A DNA stretch of 64,000 nucleotides from Stieleria magnilauensis (GTDB lineage: Bacteria; Planctomycetota; Planctomycetia; Pirellulales; Pirellulaceae). The position numbers were made by a program, and so were the translations under genes. A model generated the notes under the pieces. It searched no databases and was not told the origin of the DNA. It saw nothing but the letters and a program-made list of their open reading frames with translations. Position 1 is the first letter of the stretch. Every line of letters begins with the position of its first letter. Shown piece by piece: positions 10,344 to 21,800 of this stretch. The DNA lies in assembly GCA_007753675.1 (NCBI GenBank), contig CP036432.1, forward strand, positions 8,558,233-8,622,232. Reading direction: 5' to 3'.

Positions 10344-11483
10344 ATGCAGTTCAGATTGCGACACGCGACGGCGACGATCTTCGGTCTGTTGCTAACGACA
10401 ACCCTGATGGCTCAGGACCGCACGTTTGTCACAAGCGATCGTCTTGCACTGGGGACTGACGTTTATCGCTCCGCTTCGGTACGGCTGGGTGATGTCGACA
10501 GCGACGGCGATCTGGATGTCGTCGTTGCCAATGGACGGCATTGGCCGGAACAAAACTTTCTGTTTCTCAACGCCGGCAGGTCGACGTTTTCGATCATGCG
10601 TCCCTTGGGCAGCGATCGCAGAACGTCCTACGCGTGTGAGTTCGCCGATCTGGATGGCGACGGCGACCTGGACATCGCCACCGGCAACGACATGGCGCCG
10701 GGCCGCATCTTTCTGAACGATGGAACCGGCACGTTTTCAGCACACGGGGAATTCTCAGACGTCTCCAGCCTGCGAAGCCTGACCGTCGCCGACATCGACT
10801 CCGACGGAGACATCGATCTGATTTCCACTTGTCGCGGCCGGGCCAACCGAATCTATCTGAACGACGGCGCGGCCGACTTTCGGCCGGGGCCAACCTTCGG
10901 CCGCCGCGATGATTCCACCATTGACGTCGCCGTGGCAGACATCAACGCCGATGGTTATCCTGATTTCTTGTTGGCAAATCGCGACCGGCAGGCGAACGAG
11001 ATCCTGTTCGGCGATGGCACGCTACAGTTCAATCAACGCACGTCCTTTGGATCGGGAAACGATCAATCCAGAGCCATCGCGGTCGCCGACATGAACGGCG
11101 ATGGCAAGCTCGACTGGGTTGTCGGCAACATTCGGCAGAGCAATCAGCTCTTTCTCGGCGACGGCAAGGGTGGCATCCAGGAAACCTATTCTTTCGGTCC
11201 CGCCGATAGTGTGACGTATGCGATTGCCGTTGCCGACACGAACAACGACGGCAACATCGACGTGATCTGCGGCAACGTCGGCCAGGCGAATTCGGTGTTC
11301 TTCAACGGCGGCGACGGCAAGTCATTCGTCGAAGCTTCCTTCGGCGATCCCGCCGCGGCAACGTACGGACTGGCCGTTGGTGATCTCGACGGCGATGACT
11401 TTGCGGACATCGTCGTGGCGAATTCCAACAGCATGAATTTTGTTTTCCTGAATCGACCTCTCCGAACGCGGACGGCCCACTGA
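10344..11483 (+). CDS. FG-GAP/VCBS repeat beta-propeller protein, exported
   Basis: The 379-residue protein starts with a signal peptide (MQFRLRHATATIFGLLLTTT, cleavage probably after LMA). It then consists almost wholly of about seven FG-GAP/VCBS repeats, recognised by D-x-DxDGDxDxxxxN Ca-binding loops such as VDSDGDLDVVVAN, LDGDGDLDIATGN, INADGYPDFLLAN and LDGDDFADIVVAN. Seven repeats fit one integrin-alpha-like propeller. Its biochemical role is unknown; such planctomycete proteins are exported and presumed to bind ligands or surfaces. It shares one base with the next gene (TGATG at 11481-11485), so the two are probably co-transcribed and translationally coupled. Confidence 0.88.
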   Translation: MQFRLRHATATIFGLLLTTTLMAQDRTFVTSDRLALGTDVYRSASVRLGDVDSDGDLDVVVANGRHWPEQNFLFLNAGRSTFSIMRPLGSDRRTSYACEFADLDGDGDLDIATGNDMAPGRIFLNDGTGTFSAHGEFSDVSSLRSLTVADIDSDGDIDLISTCRGRANRIYLNDGAADFRPGPTFGRRDDSTIDVAVADINADGYPDFLLANRDRQANEILFGDGTLQFNQRTSFGSGNDQSRAIAVADMNGDGKLDWVVGNIRQSNQLFLGDGKGGIQETYSFGPADSVTYAIAVADTNNDGNIDVICGNVGQANSVFFNGGDGKSFVEASFGDPAAATYGLAVGDLDGDDFADIVVANSNSMNFVFLNRPLRTRTAH

Positions 11484-12853
11484 TGAGATCTTTCCCCGCA
11501 ACCCTGCTGCTGGCTTTCGGTCTGTTGGCTTTTGGTTTGCTGACGCAGTGGGAATCCCTGCACGCACAATCCAACACCGACTGGCCGGCGTTTCGCGGGT
11601 CTGGCGGCCGAGGTGTCGCGGAGGGGTTTCCTGTTCGCACCACATGGAACGCTGACCCGGCGGCCGGAGCGCTCGACGGGGTGCTCTGGCAGACCGAGGT
11701 TCCTGGCCTGGGGCATAGCAGCCCCGTGATCTTCGGCGATCAATTGTTTCTGATCACCGCCATCGCGGATGAAGGGAGTGCAGAACTTGAAATCGCCGCC
11801 GGAGGAAAACCGACCGCCGCCGACGACAACGGCCGGCAGCAGTGGGTGGTTCTGTGCTATGACAAAACCAGCGGCAAAGAATTGTGGCGTCAAACGTTGC
11901 GAACGGGCGAGCCGCGGGCCACGCGGCACGCGAAAGCGACTCATGCCAACACAAGCGTGTGTGTCGACGGCCGACATGTGGTTGCGTTTCTCGGGTCGGA
12001 AGGGCTGTACTGCTACGACATGGAGGGCAAGTTGCTTTGGCAACGCGATTTGGGCGTGATCGATATCAGCAAGTACGGGATCGGCTGGGGCTACGCCAGC
12101 TCTCCCGCGATTCACAACGATCGCATCGCGCTGGTGTGCGACGATCCGACCAATCCGTTCGTCGCGGTGCTGAATTTACAGACCGGCGAAGAAATCTGGC
12201 GAGCAGCCCGGACCAGCGATTGCGAACGCAGTTGGGGAACCCCGCTGATCCACGCCACCGATGACGCGACCCAAGTTGTCGTCAACGGCTGGCCGTGGAT
12301 TGTTTCGTACGATCTGGAGTCCGGCAAAGAGCGATGGCGTTTGGAAGGCGGAGGCGACAATCCCATCCCAACTCCGTTTGAAGCGAACGGCTGGATTTAC
12401 ATCACGAATGCGCACGGAGCAAAATCGCCGATTTACGTCGTTCGTCCCGACGCCCGCGGCAATCTTTCTGCAGACGAATCGGCGGCTTCAAAAGACGCCG
12501 TCGTGTGGAGCGTCGAACGAGGCGGATCCTATCTGTCGACGCCCGTTGTTTACGGTGACTACCTGTATCTTGGAAATTCCAACGGCGTGGTGCGTTGTTT
12601 CCACGCGAAGTCTGGCGAGAAAATCTACGAAGAGCGTCTCGGCAGAGCAGCCGGAATCGTTGCCTCGCTGGTTGCCGCCGACGGAAAAATCTACTGCGCA
12701 TCGGAAAATGGCAACGTGTACGTGCTTCGAGCCGGGCCGGAATTTGACATCCTGGCGATCAATCCCATGTCCGAACCGGTCCTGGCAACACCCGCCCTTT
12801 CGGAAGGCGTGCTCTACATCCGGACGACGCGACGGCTGATCGCGATTCAGTAG
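11483..12853 (+). CDS. PQQ-binding-like beta-propeller repeat protein, exported
   Basis: The 456-residue protein has a signal peptide (LLLAFGLLAFGLLTQWESLHAQ) followed by the signature DWPAFRGSGGRGVAEGFPV, typical of the planctomycete outer-membrane-assembly (BamB)/PQQ-like family. Repeats such as LCYDKTSGKELWRQTL, LYCYDMEGKLLWQRDL, LNLQTGEEIWRAA and YDLESGKERWRLEG are PQQ/WD-like blades. No dehydrogenase catalytic site is evident, so an enzymatic role is not claimed. It follows the FG-GAP gene directly and converges with the giant gene on the other strand, whose stop is only 24 bases away. Confidence 0.88.
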   Translation: MRSFPATLLLAFGLLAFGLLTQWESLHAQSNTDWPAFRGSGGRGVAEGFPVRTTWNADPAAGALDGVLWQTEVPGLGHSSPVIFGDQLFLITAIADEGSAELEIAAGGKPTAADDNGRQQWVVLCYDKTSGKELWRQTLRTGEPRATRHAKATHANTSVCVDGRHVVAFLGSEGLYCYDMEGKLLWQRDLGVIDISKYGIGWGYASSPAIHNDRIALVCDDPTNPFVAVLNLQTGEEIWRAARTSDCERSWGTPLIHATDDATQVVVNGWPWIVSYDLESGKERWRLEGGGDNPIPTPFEANGWIYITNAHGAKSPIYVVRPDARGNLSADESAASKDAVVWSVERGGSYLSTPVVYGDYLYLGNSNGVVRCFHAKSGEKIYEERLGRAAGIVASLVAADGKIYCASENGNVYVLRAGPEFDILAINPMSEPVLATPALSEGVLYIRTTRRLIAIQ

Positions 12854-12877
12854 ACCTACGCGGGCGAGTTCATCTTT

Positions 12878-15800
12878 TCAGAACGGTAGCGATCGTAGGA
12901 ACCGTTGCCCGAAGCGGCCGTAGTCTTGGCCGTCGATGTCGCCGTCACCGTCGCTGTCCAAGGCTTCGTTGTAACCGGGCTGGCCCTCGCTGGTCAGGAA
13001 TGCAAGTCCGAATCGTCCATAATCTTGGCCGTCGACGTCTCGGTCGCCATCGGTGTCGCCGTAGAGTGCGAAAAAGCTGTCTGCTTCTGTCGCACCGAAC
13101 TGTAATGCGCCTCCGGCGACGCCGTCACCATCGCCGTCAAACTCGGCCGACGTGCCGGCGCGGCGAACCTTGGAAGGATCGACGGTCAATTGATAGTTCC
13201 CATCGACCAGCGCCCCTCCGGATCGCGTGGAATCGCCGCTAAAGGAGAGCGTGACAACCGTATTGCCATCCAAGTCCGTCACGACGGTATGACTGGTGTC
13301 GACCGCGACGGGCTGATCACCACGTCGTTGCACCAGGAACGCGTCTGCGTCGATGTCGACGGCACCGTCAAAGATCAATTCAAGTTGATTCACTGTCGAT
13401 CGCTGCGCCCCGGTGCCGAGCGAACGAGACATCACGTCCACCATGTCCACCAGTTCCAATCGCACCTGTTCGGTCTGGCGAATCACGTCCCAAGCCAAGC
13501 CGGCGGGAGCGGGCGGCAGCGTGTCGACGGTGAAACTGTCACCGACCGCGGCGATCGAAATCGATTCGATGTTTTCAAATTCCGTTTGAAACCCGGCCGT
13601 TTGTGTCGAGGTCGAATCGAAACCGGTGCGACGGATTCCCGAGTGGGTTGCCAAATACAGGTCGCTTTCGCTGACCGCCAGGTCCGATGTTCCGATGGAA
13701 ACGTCATCGCCGGCCATTTCGACGGTCACGGCATGAAGCATCGACAGTTCGCCGGTCGCTGGATCGATCGCGTAGGTAGCGATCGTATTCTGATCACGAC
13801 TGGTCAAGACCGCGACGGAGGCATCAGTCGATAGTTCGATCTGGTCAACATCGAGCAGACCACCAGCGCCCGCGTCGCCGTCGCGAATCGTTTGTACGGC
13901 TTGAATCTGACCGGATGTTTCGTCGCGGCGATACACGCGGACTTCATCAGCGACCGGGGACGCGGTGTAGATAAACTGTCCGGTGGCGGATGCGGTGACC
14001 GCCAGATCGGTCACGCCGGCTGAGGTCGCGACGGCCAACTCGGTCAGGTACTGAAGGTCCACGCCTGAGCTAAACGAGACATCTGAATAGACGGTTCCGG
14101 CGAACGTGAACCCGCTGCCGATCGTCAGGTTGGGATTTTCCGAAGCCACGAACACCCGGCCGAATTGGGTGGTCGCGCGCAGACTCCATGACCGGAAAAA
14201 CGTCCGGGAAAAATCGGCGGAGTTGTCATCGTCGGTGACGATTAATCGCCAATTGCCGTCGAGCGTCAAGCCATTCAAGACAGACAGCGACTGTTCGGGG
14301 CGGTAGGTCCCGCTGCCGGTGTAGGCCAGAATCGAACGCGAGGCCTGGTCGCTCAGCGTTACCGTCCTGGAATCACGGGAACCACCGACGTCATCGAACA
14401 GTCGCACCGATCGACCATTCGGCGCGATCAGGAATACGTCCAGCTCATCCATGTCCGCATTGTCGATCTGGACCGTCACATCAAGATCGGTGATCACCGG
14501 AACGGTCAGGCGACTGACCCGCAGCGTCCCGGTGGAATCGGTGGTCAAGACCCTTGACTCTGAATCGGTCGAGTCGGTGACGAAGGCGGCCGCGGTTTCG
14601 GAACCCAAGGGCGTCGTTTCAATGACGGTCGTCAGGGATCCATCGGCAGCCCGCGACAGTGTGACAAACGACCCGCTGCCGACGATAATCGTTTCACCGT
14701 CGCCGGAAATTTCGAAGATCGGGTCGTCAAGTGACACCGACACCGCGATCGAGCCGACGAGTGTGACCTGTCCCGAGGCGGTGTCTCGATTTAAGATGGC
14801 CACTCGACCCTCGTCTGCAGCCGTGACATAGAGGTTCTGGCCGTCTGGACTGATCAAGACATCCGATGCACCGCCCAAAATGTTGATGCCGTTGACGCCG
14901 TCGCGGAGAGATTGACGAAGCGTCCCGTCAACGGCATCGATCACGAACAGCGAGTCGTCTGCAGCGCTGACCGCATACAACGTGTCGCCGTTGGGGCTGA
15001 GTGCGATCGCATCGAACTGATCGGTGACGTCATTGACGCGCAGGACGTCGCCGGACAGGGTCGCCATTTGACCGGCGGCAAGGATCTGGTTGTCGACGAC
15101 GTTGCTTGCCCCTGCGACCGAAGCGGTCAGGTCGACGTCGCCTTCGGGGACCAAGGTGATCCAGACGCTGCGGGCGGGCAACGCGTTGAGAACATGCGCC
15201 CCACCGGGGCCGGTTCCAGCGGCACCACCGAAGGCCGGATCGATCTGCCGTCCGCCGAGGGCTAACGGCACGGTCGTCGCGCCGGCTCCTCCGTTGACGA
15301 TCAATCTCGGATCGGCCAAGTATTGATGCGTCAGGTTGGCGACCACCAAGACATCGTAGCCGACGAAATCTTCGTTTGTCGTTTCATCGCGGTCGGTATC
15401 CAACTGGTCCAGCCGCAGAATTCCGACGATGGCATCGGTGCCGGCGAGATCACGGAAGGCGTCAAAGTCGTCTGCGTTGAACTCAGTCAACAACCCGAAT
15501 GCCTCGGCACCACCGAGCACATCGGGAATGCGAGGAGTCAACGGGCTGCCCTGGACGAAGGGATTGCTGCGCGAGATCAGACCGGGCTGGGCGGTGCCGT
15601 CGAAGCGGCTGATGGTGCCATTGCCGCTGACCAAGACCGGATCGACGACGGCGGTGTTGCTGCCGATCAAGATTCGTCCGTGGTCGGACGGGACACCGCG
15701 GCCGTTGAGTCCGCCGCTGGCATCGATCAAGACATCGGCGGTCAGGTTCAGCGACGAAGCAAACCATTTGACGCTTCCGGCGGCTCCACCGGAGCCTGCC

Positions 15801-18800
15801 CCGCCGTCGCCGCCCTTGCCGCCGTTGCCGCCTTTCCCACCATCGCCTCCGTTGCCGCCATCGCCACCGTTGCCGGGCAAGAATGGGATGCTGTCGTCTT
15901 CGTAATTGCCTTCGAAGCCTTCATCACCCGAATATCCGACTTCGCCGAGATAGCCGACTTGAATCGCATCGGCCAACTCACCGGGCGTGCCATCACTGCC
16001 GGCGATCGAGACGGATGTTCCGAGCTGATTGGCATCGTGATCGGGGGCGAAGACCACACGGCCGGCGGCAATGATCTCCAACGCCCCGCCGCCATTTCCG
16101 CCGTCGCCACCGTAGCCTCCCTCAGTGCCCTCGCCGCCGTCACCGCCGAAACCACCGTCGCCTCCATATCCGCCTTCGCCACCTTCGTTATAGGGGTATT
16201 CGATTTCGCCTTCGTCATCGAGGAAGCCGCCGACGGCTCCACCGCCGCCACCGCCGCCGCCAGCGCCACCGCCTCCACCACCGCCTCCGCCACCCGCTCC
16301 CCCGCCTCCTCCGCCGCCGGCTCCGCCACCACCGCCGGTGATGATCAAAGCATCCAGTGGGACGGTTCGGGCGAGAGTTGCGTCGACACCTGCCACACCG
16401 TTCTCTCCATTGAGTCCGGCTTCGCCAGCGGTGCCATGGAAACCGTTCCGGCCATCGAACGCATTCCGTCCGTCGCTCCCCTCGACCTCGACCGAATCTC
16501 CGCCTTCCCCGCCATCACCTTCCGTACCGGCGATTCCTTCTCCGCCTCCGAACCCATCTCGGCCACCGGCGCCGAACAGTCCGGGATTGCCGCCGTTGAT
16601 TCCCGCTTGCCCCGATTCACCTGGTTCGCCGGCGGTTCCCTGGAATCCGGGGTCACCGGCGAAGGCGATTTTCCCAAATTCGCCTTCTTCGCCCGGCGTG
16701 AAATCATCAAATAAAGCACCGAAGCCGCCACCGCCGCCGTACCCGTTTTCACCGCCAAAGCCACCTTCGCCGCCGAACCCGCTGCTGCCTGCCTCGCCTC
16801 GCGTTCCGCCACCCGGGCCCGGGGAATCCTCCGTCGCGGCGAATTCGAAGACCACGTTGTCGCCGATATAAATGTCTCCGGCGACGTAGAACGAAACGCC
16901 TCGGGCGCGACTGCCGACGACGCGGACGACCGAATTGTCGGGCAGGTACAAGTCGCCCGCGAAACGAAACTGGGCGATCGTGCCGTCGGCAATGTGTTCG
17001 GCGTAGAACCTCGTTCGATTGAAAATACTGGACGATCCCGCCAGCGTTAACGCCGCGGTGTCGATGTCGACCTGCCGGGAGCTCGCGATCGGGGTCAGCA
17101 TCGGCGTGATCGGCAGCGCGTACGACTCAGGGACGATGGCGTATTGCAGGTTGTCCATCGTTACGCCGTCGGATTGCAATTCCAGCGACTTGAGTCCGGA
17201 GAAGCTTGACGGCAGCGACTTGCGAACGAACCCTTGGCCCGCCGGAATTCGCATCTCGGAAACAACCAACGACGAGTCGATCGTCAATCCCGCCCAGCGG
17301 ATCAATTGTTCGTGATCGGTTTGCCAGACATCGACGGCGAACACTCCGAAACCCATCCCGTCGGTCGGGTTGGTGATGGTGACGTTTTCGACCAGCGCGG
17401 CATTGCCCATTCCAACCGCTGCGCCAAGGGTCGGACTTGTTCCGGACGCCGAAAACTGCAATCCGCCCTCGGTGTATTGCGTCACGTCGGACACCAGCGA
17501 ATCGAACCCGATGCGCTGACCGACCGAGGGATAAACCATTCGGGCCGAGTCACCGATCAGCAACGAGACCGGATTCAGATCGATCGTCGGTCCCAGCAAC
17601 CGACCGTCGGGGGCGGCCGCCGAATCAGCCGCTTCGACCGCGAGTGTGTCCGCCGCTGCGCCTCCAGAAATTCGAATCCGTGTGTCTGGATCAGCGTGGA
17701 ACACCGTGACGGCCGGATCGGTTGTGTCCATCCGCCGCGCCGAGACGCTGCCGTCGCTGTGGCGCACCCAAGCGGTCGGTTGTGAGCTGGTTTGGTCATC
17801 CAGTGCCACGGTCTCGACACCGAACCAAACATCGTCAAATAAGTCGGCCGTGGGCAAGGGATTCATCCCCACCGACACCACGTCATTGCCAGCGTCACCG
17901 AACAACTGCAGCCCGGTCGGATGCGACGACGTGATTCGGAACTCGTCGTTTCCTTCGCCGCCGCCAAATCGAACGGGCGCGTCCAATCCCGACGCAAAGT
18001 GAAACACATCATCCCCTGTTCCCAAGCGGCCTTCGTAATCTTCAAAGTCAGCCAATCTCACTTGCGATGTCCACCCACCGGCGAGTTGTCCCCAGCCGAC
18101 AACGACCTGTCCGGCATCAACATCGAACGACCCGTCGGTGATGGCGACGTCCAGTTCGCTTTGATCCAACACGAACTGATCGCGGCCCCGTCCGCCCTCG
18201 ACGGTGATCGAAGCATTGACTCGGTCGGCAACGAGTCGATCGTCTCCGTCGCCCAGGAAAAGCTGCAACAACTCGTTGGGGTCGGTCAGTCGGACGTTGT
18301 CGCGACCCTGTCCCAACTGGATCGATGAAGCCAGAAGAGGAGCGTCAATGATCAGGTCGTAATCGATTTTGTCCGCCCCCAGGAACGTCACTGCAGGCGA
18401 GGGGGCCCCAGCGGCGCTGCGAATCGTGACGTTGGAACCGCCGAAACCGCGGAATGTGTCACCGCTGAACCAACCCACTTTCGTCGACCGTGCGTCATCG
18501 TGTCGGTCGTCCAAGAGCACCGTTGCCGGCAGACTGCCGGAATCGATGATCAATGGAGAATCGATGTCGGACAGCGAGCTAGGGAACCAGGGAATGTTGG
18601 TCAGTCCCGGCGTGCCGACGGTGGTTTCGGCGGTGTCGCCCGTGAATCGAACAGTGGTTTCGCCCCAATAATCCGGTGTTTGAGGAACGTAGACCTGGGA
18701 CGCCGGAGTCACCAAGGTCATCGACGTTGCCGAGGACGACGCAATCAGTCGTCTCGAAGGGCGAATCGTTTGAGTGATCGGGACGGCAGAGACACCCGAT

Positions 18801-21800
18801 CCGGTAATCAACCACGGGTGCCGTGCTTCGACCGGAACGTTCGTTTGGTTGACTTCGATGGCAAAACCATTCGCTTCGATCCATTTGTAAGCTTCGTTGT
18901 CGGCGACGAACGCACCGTCGACATCGATCGTCAGTTGATTGTCGCCCCCACCTCCCTCGACGAAATACTGTTGTGTCGAAAGATCGATGGTGTTCGGCAC
19001 GGCTCCGACCGACAATTGAACGTGGTCAGCCGGCGATCCGGTGTGGACGCGAACACGCTCGACTGAGCTGTCGTATCGGACTCCGTCTGCATCGAGACCG
19101 CTGACACGATCGGACTCGATCCTGACGTCCGATGGCAATGCGGACAGCGCGGCGTCAAAGAAGACTTCGTCGTCGACGCCTGTCGCTTGGATGGTGAAGG
19201 CTTCGGTGATGTCCGCCCGTTGGCCTTCCTTTCCGATCGTCCACAAATTCACGCCGCCGCTCGTGGAGAAATCGACCGGACCGCTTGTCGCGTGAACGGT
19301 GAACTGATTCGTGCCACCGGAGTCGGTCAACGTGTTGCTGACGCCTTCTGCTGTATCGCGAATCAGCAGGTTGTCTTGTGATGCACCCAGCCGCAATTCC
19401 AAACTGGCGATTCCGGTGTAGTAAACTCCGAACGCCGATGCCAATCCGTCGATCGCGTCGAACTCCGTTTCATCCTCCAACAAGAACCCCGTGACAAACG
19501 CGTTGGGCAGATTCAGATCAAATCCGCTGGTGGTGAACAGCCGGATTTCTTCCACGTCGCCATCGACCGCGTAGTCGACTTCAATCATCACGCCGATGCT
19601 CGACGACAACATCGCATCTTCGGCGATCGAGACCACGCCATCGGTGACCACCACATCGAACGGATGGTTCGTCGCAAACGACTGGAACTCCGCCAGGGAT
19701 GCGAATTCTTGAATGGCAACGCCCGGTAGAAAACGGAGTGATGTTTCTAGACCGGGGTTGGCCAGCATCTGGTCGATCAGACCGGTTTGTCGAATCCGAT
19801 GTAAATCGCGGATCTTGTTGCTGACTGCGTTTTCCAACAACGCAGCAGAGATTCCGACGGGCACAATCGGTTCCAAAATGGCCAGGTTGGTCGTCAGCGA
19901 TCGGGTCTCGATCACCTTGCGTTGCAGCACGCCGAGACCGCTGCCGTCGACTTGGCCATCGTTGTCTCCGTCGAGGTGGGACAGGGTGTTGTCGATGATC
20001 AATTGATCGCCGCCGGCGAATCGATTCCCATCGACAATCACCGGCCCGTCGAGACGTCCCAAGTGCCGTGCCTCGGGCATGGTGATCGTTTCCGAATACG
20101 CCGGAACGGTGATCTGTTCGGGCACCAGTAGGTCAGCTTGCGGGGTCCGAATGGTCCGGGTGCCATAGCGGGCGGACACATAGACTCGCGTATAGATCGG
20201 AAACAGTTTGAACAGGGGAATGCCGTAACCGATGATCTTGCTGTAGGAATAGGCCGGCCGAATCAGGTAAGACTCGGTCGTGATGATGTCCGGCTGCGGG
20301 ATACGATTGATCCGCGTGTATGTGGATTCGGGAATCAGGATATCCAAACCTCGTTGGCCACCACCGAGGAACACTTGATCGTCGCCGCTACCCGTGTTGA
20401 TCTGGATTTCCAGTTCAGCCAGCGTGCCATACACGTAGATCCTGTCGTCGCCGGCGCCGGTCAGGATGATCAACCGTTCGACGTTTTTAATTTCGGGGAC
20501 GACCAGTCCGGCGCCGAAGATCCGCTGAACCGGTTCGCCGTCGATTTCTTCGGTAAAGACGATGAACTCGTCGTCGACCTGTGTGCCCAAGATGACCAGC
20601 GTGTCGATCCCGTCGCCTCCGTCGACGTTGACTTGTGCATTACGAACGTAGGAAAGCGTGTCATTCTCACCGGCGGCGGAAATCACATTGACGGTGTTGA
20701 GCGACAGCGGTTGGCCCTCGTCACCGGCTTCGTTGGTCGTCAGATGTGCTTGAATGAAAAAGATGTCATCACCGGCTTCTCCGAACAATGAAATCTCGGC
20801 AAGGTTGTGGTTGACTTCGAAGTAGTCGTTGCCGCTGCCGCCATAAAAGCTGGTGGGGAACGACACACCGTCGGTGATCTGGTCGACGACGTCGATCACG
20901 CCCAGCGTCGGATGGTTGAAGGTTTTCGTCGACAGGATGTTTCCGATGAAGAAACGGTCACTGCCGTCGTCCCCGTAAATCGACATCTCCGTTGCGGTGT
21001 CGTCGGTGATGAACAGGTCATCGCCCGCGAGGCCACGCAGCGTGACCAACTCCGTCGTGAAGTACTGAACCTCTTGCCGATAAAGTGTCGCCAGTTGAGG
21101 GCTGCGGACGACCAAGTCCGTCGTGAACTGCGTCAGCACTGCGAACAACGAATCCAGCGAATCGCCTTGTTGTGGCAGGTAACGTTGGATCGCTCCGCCG
21201 CCCAGTCGTAAGACGTCGTCGTCGTGTGTTCCGACGACCGTCAACTCGTCCAGTCCACTCGCACCGGTGTCTTCGATCCGCAAGATCGAATCGCTGGTGC
21301 CGGCGACCGTCACATTCAGCGAGATCTCATAGATGTCGCTTCCGATTCCCCCGTCGAACGTCGCGTCGCCGCTGAATCCGTCCACGACGAAGCGATTGAC
21401 GTCGGTGGGTTCATTGCCGCTGACGAGATCAAATCCGAACAAGGAGACCGATGAGAAGATCGCCATCGGTTCGGTTTCTTCCAAAACGACACCGCGTTGG
21501 GTTTCTCCGACAACGCTCGGCGCCAATTCGGCGATCGTCAACGAAGCGTCACTGAGTATGAAGTTGGCGTCGCGTGATTCAAACAGCGTGTTTGCACCCC
21601 CGGCATCGAGGAACACGTCGACGCCGCGTCCGCCGGTGTACAGGTCGTCTCCCAAGCCGCCGTCAAGCGTGTCAACGAAGGGAGTCCCGATCAAGACGTC
21701 GTGACCGTCACCGGCGAACATGGAAAGTTCGACAAGCGAGGCGGAGATGTCGCCGGCGTCGATTTTGTCGTCACCGGCAAACGTTTCGATGATCAACTGA

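Noticed and set aside
15323..16714. 463-codon open frame on the + strand, opposite the giant gene
   Set aside because: It mirrors the Gly-rich repeat of the giant protein; the Ala/Pro/Ser-rich translation arises from codon pattern, with no start site or domain.
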